From positions 1-21,873 of the forward strand of contig CAMCTE010000016.1 of NCBI GenBank assembly GCA_945878385.1: 21,873 bases of DNA, given 5' to 3'. Below, one piece after another: positions 15,997 to 21,873 of this stretch. Positions within the stretch are counted from its first letter, which is position 1. Every line of letters begins with the position of its first letter. The notes beneath the pieces were generated by a model, which did not search any database, was not told where the DNA came from, and saw only the letters and a program-made list of their open reading frames with translations. The stretch is from Azohydromonas lata NBRC 102462. GTDB taxonomy: Bacteria > Pseudomonadota > Gammaproteobacteria > Burkholderiales > Burkholderiaceae_C. The position numbers and the translations under genes were made by a program.

Positions 15997-16935
15997 TCAG
16001 ACCAGTACGGCCTGGTCGTCCTGGGTCCGCACCACACCATCGGCGATCAGGGACTGCAGGATGTGGTGGGCCAGCGGGCCGGGGTCCATTTGCATCAGAC
16101 GCTGCACCGCAGGCCTTCGGGCCAAGGGGCTCTGGGCCATCCAGTCGCAAACGGCCTGCAGTGGAAGGCTGCGGTGCTCCATCAGATGGAACACCATCAG
16201 CACGCGCAGGGCGTGGCGGGCATGGTTCGCGGGATGTGCTTGCAGCTTGCGCAGGCGCTGTCGGCTGATGGCCAAGGCATCGGCCACTTCGGCGAAGGGC
16301 TCCCCGTGGCCAGGAATCACGACGGCTGGGTCCAAGGCCTCGATCAGGTCGAGAGAGGCCAGCGCCGGAGCGAAACCGTCCTCACCGTCGAGTTCCGGAA
16401 AGATCACCGCCACCTTGTGGCGCCACAGGGCGTCACCGGAGATGAGCACGCGGTGTTGAGGCTCGAACAACACCACGGCATCGGGGTCGTGGCCACCCGT
16501 GGCATGGATCTGCCATGAACGCCCGCCGAGTTCAATCGTGCTGCCCGAACGCAAGGGATGGTCGGCGGCGAAAGGCTCGCAGGTCTGCCCGGTCAGGCGG
16601 TAGGTCAGGCGCTCTTCGTCCCAGGCCTGCACCGTTTGAAACGCCGCCTGCGGCACCCAGGTCTGCACGCCGGGCCAGCGGGCCTGCAGGGCATGGTTGC
16701 CCCCGCAGTGATCGGAATGCAGATGGGTGTTGAGGATGCGCGTCAGTCCCGCTTGCCCAAGGTGGTGGTCCAGCAATGCCACCGTGTGCGCGGCGTGCGA
16801 CGAATAACCGGTGTCGATCACGGCCGCGGTGGTGCGGCCCGGGTCGACAAACACGATGTGGTTGGAAGACAACCAGTCGCGCTGCAAGACCGTCAGGTGC
16901 AGCTCGGCGAATACAGAGGGAAGTGCCGGGTACAT
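15997..16935 (-). CDS. MBL-fold metallo-hydrolase, glyoxalase II/LACTB2-like
   Basis: This 312-aa metallo-beta-lactamase-fold hydrolase is probably cytoplasmic, since no signal peptide is seen. The zinc ligands are complete: THLHSDHCGG with H71, H73, D75 and H76, then H149 in GGHDPDAV, D168 in ISGDALW and H210 in VIPGHGEP. A C-terminal extension of about 90 residues, with RQRLRKLQ and ILQSLIADGVV, looks like the winged-helix tail seen in LACTB2-type enzymes. Members act on thioesters, lactones, cyclic nucleotides or RNA, so the substrate cannot be assigned. Downstream of fadD by 64 bp, a thioesterase-like role is conceivable but unproven. The ATG at 16935 has no clear ribosome binding site. 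The ravA start lies only 7 nt after its stop. Confidence 0.85.
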   Translation of the reverse strand: MYPALPSVFAELHLTVLQRDWLSSNHIVFVDPGRTTAAVIDTGYSSHAAHTVALLDHHLGQAGLTRILNTHLHSDHCGGNHALQARWPGVQTWVPQAAFQTVQAWDEERLTYRLTGQTCEPFAADHPLRSGSTIELGGRSWQIHATGGHDPDAVVLFEPQHRVLISGDALWRHKVAVIFPELDGEDGFAPALASLDLIEALDPAVVIPGHGEPFAEVADALAISRQRLRKLQAHPANHARHALRVLMVFHLMEHRSLPLQAVCDWMAQSPLARRPAVQRLMQMDPGPLAHHILQSLIADGVVRTQDDQAVLV

Positions 16936-16999
16936 GGACCGATTGTGACGCCGTGCGGCGCGCCTCGCAGGGGGCGATCGGGGAGGCCTCAGGGGTGTT

Positions 17000-18745
17000 T
17001 CAACGGTCGCTGCGCAGCTCCCGCCTCAGGATCTTGCCCACATTGCTCTTGGGCAGGTCGTCCCGGAACTCAATGATCTTGGGTCGCTTGTAGGCGGTGA
17101 AGTTGTCGCGGCAGTAGGACGCGATGTCGTCTTCGGAGATCGTGGCTCCGTCCTTCTTCACCACAAAGAGCTTGACGGTTTCGCCTGAACGCTGATCGGG
17201 GATGCCGATGGCCGCGCACTCGAGCACGCCCGGATGCAGGCTCACCACCTGTTCGATTTCCGTGGGGTACACATTGAAGCCCGACACCAGGATCATGTCC
17301 TTCTTGCGGTCGACGATGCGCACATAACCGCGCTCGTCCATGATGCCCACATCGCCGCTCTTGAAGTAGCCGTCGTCGGTCATGACCTTGGCAGTTTCGT
17401 CGGGCCGGTTCCAGTAGCCGGCCATCACCTGCGGGCCCTTGATGCAGATTTCTCCGGGCTGGCCGATGGGCACATCTCGGCCATCATCGTCGCGGATGGC
17501 GATTTCAGTGCTGGGAATGGGCAGGCCGATGGTGCCGCTGAATTCCTTGAGGTCCAGCCGGTTGGAGGTGGCCACCGGCGAGGTTTCGCTCAAGCCGTAG
17601 CCTTCCACCACCGGACAGCCGGTGATGCGCATCCACTTTTCGGCCGTGGCCTGCTGCACTGCCATGCCGCCGCCATTGCTCACCTTCAGGCCTGACCAAT
17701 CGAGCTTGGCGAACTCGGGTTCGTTGGCCAGGGCGTTGAACAGCGTGTTCACCGCCGGGAACATGTTGACCTTCACGCTGCGCAGCGTGTTGATGAAACC
17801 CGGAATGTCGCGCGGGTTGGGAATGAGCAGGTTCTGTGAACCCATGCGCGCACCCATCAGGTAGCAGATGGTCAAGGCGAAGATGTGATACAGCGGCAGC
17901 GCGCAAACGATGACCAGTTGCTTGTCGCCGATTTCATCCAACTTGGGCTTGAACCAGGCCTCAGTCTGCAGCACATTGGCCGCCACATTGCGGTGCAGCA
18001 GCGTGGCACCCTTGGATACGCCGGTGGTGCCGCCGGTGTACTGCAGGAAGGCCACATCGTCGGGGGAAATGGCCGGCCGTTGCAGGGTGCGGCTGCGCCC
18101 TTCTTCCATCATCTGGCGCCAACGGGTCACGGTTCGTCCGCTGTCCAAAGGCAGCCGGTACTCGGGCACCATCTTGCGCAGGTGGCGCACCGCGAAGTTC
18201 ACAAAACGGCCCTTCCACCAACCGATGAGGTCGCCCAAGCCGGTGACCACCACATGCTGCACATCGGTCTTGTCGATAGCCTCTTCCAGGGTGGAGGCGA
18301 AGTTCTCCAACACGATGATGGCCTTGGCGCCGGAATCCTTGAGCTGATGCTCCAGTTCACGTGCGGTGTAGAGCGGGTTCACGTTCACCACTGCGAAACC
18401 GGCGCGCAGGATGCCCGCGATGGCCACCATGTACTGCGGCACATTGGGCATCATGATGGCCACACGGTCGCCATGCTGGAGTCCTTTGGACTGCAGCCAA
18501 GCGCCCAGGGTCTGCGACAGTTGGTCCATCTGCCCGAAGCTCATCGTGCGTTCGAGGCAGCGAGAAGCCGTTCGGTGGGCATGGCGCCGCATCGAATCTT
18601 CCAGAATGTCCACCACCGTCAGGTGGGTCGGGATGTCCACCGTGGCGCCCACGCCGGGAGGGTAGTGTTCAAGCCAGGGGCCAGCCGCTGAGGCGGCCGG
18701 TTGCGCGGCATGGTTGGCGGGTGGGGCAAATTCGATGACGCTCAC
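17000..18745 (-). CDS. fadD: long-chain fatty acyl-CoA synthetase
   Basis: FadD activates fatty acids with ATP and CoA for beta-oxidation or phospholipid use, at the inner face of the cytoplasmic membrane. The 581-aa length suits the family (E. coli 561). The adenylate-forming motifs are complete: LQYTGGTTGVSKGATLLHRN near residue 232, VEGYGLSETSPVA near 378, YFKSGDVGIMDERGYV near 458, DRKKDMILVSGFNVYPTEIE near 477, and the catalytic C-terminal lysine in PKSNVGKILRREL near 568. YTGGTTG, rather than the more common YTSGTTG, is normal for FadD. Translation starts at a GTG (18745) with CGGAG five bases upstream. It is the first gene of the minus-strand run fadD-MBL-ravA-viaA. No FadR-like operator is recognised upstream. 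Confidence 0.95.
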   Translation of the reverse strand: MSVIEFAPPANHAAQPAASAAGPWLEHYPPGVGATVDIPTHLTVVDILEDSMRRHAHRTASRCLERTMSFGQMDQLSQTLGAWLQSKGLQHGDRVAIMMPNVPQYMVAIAGILRAGFAVVNVNPLYTARELEHQLKDSGAKAIIVLENFASTLEEAIDKTDVQHVVVTGLGDLIGWWKGRFVNFAVRHLRKMVPEYRLPLDSGRTVTRWRQMMEEGRSRTLQRPAISPDDVAFLQYTGGTTGVSKGATLLHRNVAANVLQTEAWFKPKLDEIGDKQLVIVCALPLYHIFALTICYLMGARMGSQNLLIPNPRDIPGFINTLRSVKVNMFPAVNTLFNALANEPEFAKLDWSGLKVSNGGGMAVQQATAEKWMRITGCPVVEGYGLSETSPVATSNRLDLKEFSGTIGLPIPSTEIAIRDDDGRDVPIGQPGEICIKGPQVMAGYWNRPDETAKVMTDDGYFKSGDVGIMDERGYVRIVDRKKDMILVSGFNVYPTEIEQVVSLHPGVLECAAIGIPDQRSGETVKLFVVKKDGATISEDDIASYCRDNFTAYKRPKIIEFRDDLPKSNVGKILRRELRSDR

Positions 18746-18866
18746 ATGAACTCCGGATGCGGTTTCGGCTGCGGGTCGCTTCAGCGACCGTGCAGCCCGC
18801 GCGATGGTGGCGCGGGTGCTCCGTCCATGCCACGGTGGTTCCCCCAGGTTCCTGGCCGGACAGGAC

Positions 18867-18900
18867 GGCGGCGCGCAGTGTAGAGCCAGGGCGCGCCGCC
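18867..18900. terminator. GC-rich hairpin downstream of the HDOD gene
   Basis: GGCGGCGCGC at 18867-18876 pairs perfectly with GCGCGCCGCC at 18891-18900 around a 14-nt loop, starting 20 bp beyond the HDOD stop on the minus strand and 121 bp before fadD. Read from the HDOD gene it is a strong stem without a T-run, so it could be a terminator or attenuating structure separating HDOD from fadD. Confidence 0.4.
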
Positions 18901-18920
18901 TTCGGTTCGCCCCCGCCGCG

Positions 18921-19775
18921 TCAGCTGTCGAGTTCGATCAGAAGGTGCCGGGCGTGTTCCGAACTGAGTTGCAGCAGATCGCCCACCGCCAAAAAGTCGT
19001 CGGGCAGCGCCGGGTTCTCCCAACTGTGGGCCGAATGGCGCGCCACCCGGATGGCCAGCAGCACGCTGCGCACCGAGGGGTGGGACGCATGGCGCTCGTC
19101 GCTCAGGCGGATCAGCAGTTCGGGCAGGCGCCATTCATTCATCAAGGCCTGCTGCAGGTCGTTCAACTCGATGCCCAGCACCTGGCGCTGCGCCTGGGCC
19201 GACCGCAGCCCTGGGTGTTCCTGCTGCAACTGCTGTATGCGAAGGGCCAGGCTGGGCGCATGCACCCACAGCAGCAGTTCGGCGAAGTCGTGCAGCTGCG
19301 TGGCTTGGTGCACCTGGTGGGCGTCGCCGTCCATGCGGTGCACCGAAAAACCGAGGGCGAACTGCCCGGCCCGGCGCCCGCGGCGCAGCACCTCCTGGGC
19401 GCCCCGCAGGGCGTCGGCCTGGTCCTGCAGCAGGGTTTCCAGCACCGGGAGCCCTGAAAACGCGCGGAAGAAGGGGGACACACCCATCAGCACCAGGGCT
19501 TCGGTGATGGTCTCCACCTGCACTTCGCGCCGGCTGCTGCGCTGTGTGGCTATATGCGACAGGATGCGCAGGGCCATCAGCGGGTCTTGCCCCACGCCCT
19601 TGACGATGAGTTGGGCGTCCACGCCGTCATCGCCGGCAGCATCTCGTTCGGCCAGCACCTGAATGGCCGCGGCACTTTCGGCCAGCACGGGAATCGGTTG
19701 GCGGCTGAAATGGCTCGTCCAGGCGGCCAGGCTGGACAGCGGTCGGTCCAGGTGCAGGGTGCTGGGGGCGTTCAT
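18921..19775 (-). CDS. HDOD-domain protein, function unknown
   Basis: This 284-aa soluble protein consists essentially of one HDOD domain, a helical relative of HD-GYP phosphodiesterases without the catalytic HD pair. Recognisable parts are QLIVKGVGQDPLMALRILSH at about 55-74, ITEALVLMGVSPFFRAF at about 89-105, and a helical second half with HDFAELLLWVHAPSLALRI. HDOD proteins usually act as signalling or scaffold modules linked to cyclic-di-GMP or stress responses, often fused to other domains. Here it stands alone, so no partner is indicated. GGAG lies 11 bases before the ATG, a longer spacing than usual. It is divergent from purT across 149 bp and upstream of fadD on the same strand, separated by 175 bp containing a strong hairpin. 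Confidence 0.8.
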   Translation of the reverse strand: MNAPSTLHLDRPLSSLAAWTSHFSRQPIPVLAESAAAIQVLAERDAAGDDGVDAQLIVKGVGQDPLMALRILSHIATQRSSRREVQVETITEALVLMGVSPFFRAFSGLPVLETLLQDQADALRGAQEVLRRGRRAGQFALGFSVHRMDGDAHQVHQATQLHDFAELLLWVHAPSLALRIQQLQQEHPGLRSAQAQRQVLGIELNDLQQALMNEWRLPELLIRLSDERHASHPSVRSVLLAIRVARHSAHSWENPALPDDFLAVGDLLQLSSEHARHLLIELDS

Positions 19776-19894
19776 GCGCGATGGGGCTCCTTGTCGTCTG
19801 CTTATCGGCCACAGGGCCCGCGGCTTGAGGCTTGTGGGTCGGTTGAGCGTACGCCGGGGCTGAGCGAAGGCGGCCTGGGCCTGGCCTGGCTTGT

Positions 19895-19900
19895 TAGGAT
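19895..19900 (+). promoter_or_regulatory. possible -10 element of purT
   Basis: TAGGAT occurs 25 nt before the purT ATG at 19925, the same distance as the TATGAT before rep. No -35 match is seen at 16-18 bp. No purine-repressor-like palindrome was recognised in this divergent intergenic region. Confidence 0.25.
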
Positions 19901-19924
19901 CATGGGTTGAACTTGGAGACGCTC

Positions 19925-21166
19925 ATGACCACCCTCGGCACGCCCTTGTCCCCTTCCGCCACCCGCGTGATGCTCCTGGGCGCCGGTGAACTGGGCAAGG
20001 AGGTGCTGATGGCCCTGCAGCGCCTGGGCGTGGAAACCATGGCGGTGGACCGCTACCAAAACGCGCCGGGTCACCAGGTGGCTCATCACGCCCACACCAT
20101 CACCATGAGTGACGCGCAGCAGCTGCGCGCGCTGATCGAGCGCGAAAAGCCGATGCTGGTGGTGCCGGAAATCGAAGCCATTGCCACGACCGAACTGCAG
20201 GCGCTTGAAGCCGAAGGCGTGGTGCGGGTGGTGCCCACGGCCCGCGCCGCCCGGTTGACCATGGACCGCGAAGGCATCCGCCGTCTGGCCGCCGAAACTC
20301 TGGTTTTGGCCACCAGCCCCTATCGCTTTTGTGATTCGCTTGAGGAACTGCAGGCGGCCATTGAGGGCACCGACGGCCAAGCAGCGATTGGCTACCCCTG
20401 CATCGTCAAGCCGGTGATGAGTTCATCGGGCAAGGGGCAGAGCAAGATCGACGCACCGGCCGACGTGAAGACGGCCTGGGACTACGCCATGGCCGGTGGC
20501 CGCGTGGCCAAGGGCCGTGTGATCGTGGAAGGCTTCATCGACTTCGACTACGAAATCACCCTGCTGACGGTGCGCGCCCGTGGCGCCGACGGCACCATCC
20601 ACACCCACTTCTGCGAACCCATCGGCCACAAGCAGGTCAGCGGTGATTATGTGGAAAGCTGGCAGCCCCAGCGCATGACGCCCCTGGCGCTGCAGCGCGC
20701 GCAGGCCATCGCCAAAGCGGTGACTGATGACTTGGGCCGCGGTCTACAAGGTCAGCCCGATGGCTGTGGCCTGTACGGGGTGGAGCTCTTCATCAAGGGT
20801 GACGAAGTGTGGTTCAGCGAGGTAAGCCCCCGCCCGCACGACACCGGCCTGGTGACGCTGTGCACCCAGTGGCAAAGCGAATTCGAATTGCATGCCCGCG
20901 CCATCCTGGGCTTGCCGGTGGACACCTCGCTGCGCAACCCGGGCGCCAGCGCGGTGATCTACGGCGGTGTGGATGCAGTGGGCATCTCGTTTGCTGGCGT
21001 AGACGAAGCTCTGGCCATCGAAGGCACCGACCTGCGCCTGTTCGGCAAGCCCGAGAGCTTCATCAAGCGGCGCATGGGCGTGGCCTTGGCGCGGGCGAAC
21101 GACACCGATGCAGCCCGCGACAAGGCCAAACAGGCGGCTTCACGGGTCCGGCCGTTCGCGAAATAA
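19925..21166 (+). CDS. purT: formate-dependent phosphoribosylglycinamide formyltransferase (GAR transformylase 2)
   Basis: PurT makes formyl-GAR from GAR, formate and ATP, a folate-independent third step of purine synthesis in the cytosol. The 413-aa product (E. coli 392) is an ATP-grasp enzyme. The N-terminal preATP-grasp fold starts with VMLLGAGELGKEVL (16-28). The ATP-grasp core includes YPCIVKPVMSSSGKGQSK (about 157-174), GRVIVEGFIDFDYEITLL and the metal/ATP site EVSPRPHDTGLVTL (about 299-312). A C-terminal domain ends in GVALARANDTDAARDKAK. The start at 19925 has GGAG six bases upstream. A TTG at 19907 is possible but unnecessary. It converges with amn, the stop codons being only 14 bp apart. 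Confidence 0.95.
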   Translation: MTTLGTPLSPSATRVMLLGAGELGKEVLMALQRLGVETMAVDRYQNAPGHQVAHHAHTITMSDAQQLRALIEREKPMLVVPEIEAIATTELQALEAEGVVRVVPTARAARLTMDREGIRRLAAETLVLATSPYRFCDSLEELQAAIEGTDGQAAIGYPCIVKPVMSSSGKGQSKIDAPADVKTAWDYAMAGGRVAKGRVIVEGFIDFDYEITLLTVRARGADGTIHTHFCEPIGHKQVSGDYVESWQPQRMTPLALQRAQAIAKAVTDDLGRGLQGQPDGCGLYGVELFIKGDEVWFSEVSPRPHDTGLVTLCTQWQSEFELHARAILGLPVDTSLRNPGASAVIYGGVDAVGISFAGVDEALAIEGTDLRLFGKPESFIKRRMGVALARANDTDAARDKAKQAASRVRPFAK

Positions 21167-21180
21167 TTGAATCTGCCCAA

Positions 21181-21873
21181 CTATTGAAACGCCACCTCGG
21201 CGAATGAGCGCAGCTTGCGCGAATGCAGCTGCCCCATGCCCGCGCGGCGCAGCAGTTCGACGGCGCGGATGCCAATGCGCAGATGCTGGTCCACGCGTTC
21301 GCGGTAGAAGGTGTTGGCCATGCCGGGCAACTTGATTTCGCCGTGCAGGGGCTTGTCGCTCACGCACAGCAAGGTGCCGTAGGGCACGCGGAAGCGAAAG
21401 CCGTTGGCGGCGATGGTGGCGCTTTCCATGTCCAGTGCCACCGCGCGGCTTTGGCTGAAACGCCGTGCCGGTGTGCTGTGCGGGCCGCGGAAGGGCAGGA
21501 GCTCCCAATTGCGGTTGTCGGTGGAGGCCACCGTGCCGGTGCGCAACACTTTTTTGAGCTCATAGCCGCTCAACTGCGTCACTTCGGCCACGGCGGTTTC
21601 CAGCGCCACCTGCACTTCGGCCAGGGCGGGAATGGGCACCCACAGCGGCAGCTCTTCGTCCAGCACATGGTCTTCGCGCACATAGCCGTGGGCCAACACA
21701 TAGTCGCCCAACTGCTGCGTGTTGCGAAGCCCCGCGCAGTGGCCCAGCATCAGCCACACATGCGGGCGCAGCACGGCGATGTGGTCGCTGATGTTCTTCG
21801 CATTGGCCGGCCCCACGCCGATGTTGACCATGGTGATGCCCGAGTGGCCCGCGCGCACCAGGTGGTAGGCCGG
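21181..21873 (-). CDS. amn: AMP nucleosidase (partial, C-terminal part)
   Basis: Amn hydrolyses AMP to adenine and ribose 5-phosphate, balancing adenine nucleotides. Only the last 230 residues are present (E. coli protein 484 aa). The frame is open to the window edge, so the N-terminal half lies outside. The visible part is the nucleoside-phosphorylase-like catalytic domain: HSGITMVNIGVGPANAKN, IAVLRPHVWLMLGHCAGLR, AVALDMESATIAANGFR, CVSDKPLHGEIKLPGMANTF and QHLRIGIRAVELL. An in-frame GTG at 21858 is not the start, because conserved residues continue upstream of it. It faces purT, so a purine-synthetic and an AMP-degrading gene converge here with no room for a terminator between them. Confidence 0.93.
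   Translation of the reverse strand, partial: PAYHLVRAGHSGITMVNIGVGPANAKNISDHIAVLRPHVWLMLGHCAGLRNTQQLGDYVLAHGYVREDHVLDEELPLWVPIPALAEVQVALETAVAEVTQLSGYELKKVLRTGTVASTDNRNWELLPFRGPHSTPARRFSQSRAVALDMESATIAANGFRFRVPYGTLLCVSDKPLHGEIKLPGMANTFYRERVDQHLRIGIRAVELLRRAGMGQLHSRKLRSFAEVAFQ

Overview
The window is high-GC, densely coded bacterial chromosome. The gene content (hemE next to priA, Rep helicase, two-domain SppA, FadD, PurT, AMP nucleosidase) and protein style suggest a betaproteobacterium of the Burkholderiales, probably Comamonadaceae-like. The genus cannot be fixed by reading alone. I see no insertion sequence, prophage, tRNA, rRNA or CRISPR array. It reads mostly as core chromosome with one decaying gene and one less familiar signalling/AAA+ block.

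Layout. 1-3720 (+): hemE (haem synthesis), a 345-bp non-coding gap, then priA (replication restart). The gap is AT-rich in the middle and carries DnaA-box-like 9-mers. 3731-3785: an 11-bp tandem repeat behind priA. 3811-4794 (-): an AEC-family permease. 4938-6872 (+): sppA, a tandem S49 membrane protease. 6927-8031 (-): a phoD-like Tat-exported phosphatase that is clearly broken. 8116-10197 (+): rep helicase.

10263-18745 is a long minus-strand block. In transcription order it holds fadD (acyl-CoA synthetase), an MBL-fold hydrolase, a RavA-like MoxR AAA+ ATPase, its ViaA-like VWA partner, then a LytS-type histidine kinase, a 117-aa membrane protein and a LytTR response regulator. Spacing is tight within MBL-ravA-viaA (7-nt gap, then 1-nt overlap) and within kinase-membrane protein-regulator (11-nt gap, then ATGA overlap), so each triplet looks co-translated. 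A 64-bp gap separates fadD from the MBL gene, and 111 bp separates viaA from the kinase.

18921-21873: an HDOD-domain protein (-), purT (+, formate-dependent purine synthesis) and, convergent with it, the C-terminal part of amn (-, AMP nucleosidase), which runs off the window.

The points most worth following are the origin-like hemE-priA gap, the kinase/membrane-protein/regulator cassette with its unusual extracytoplasmic sensor beside ravA-viaA, and the multiply damaged phoD gene. None of these is proven to be a new system from sequence alone.
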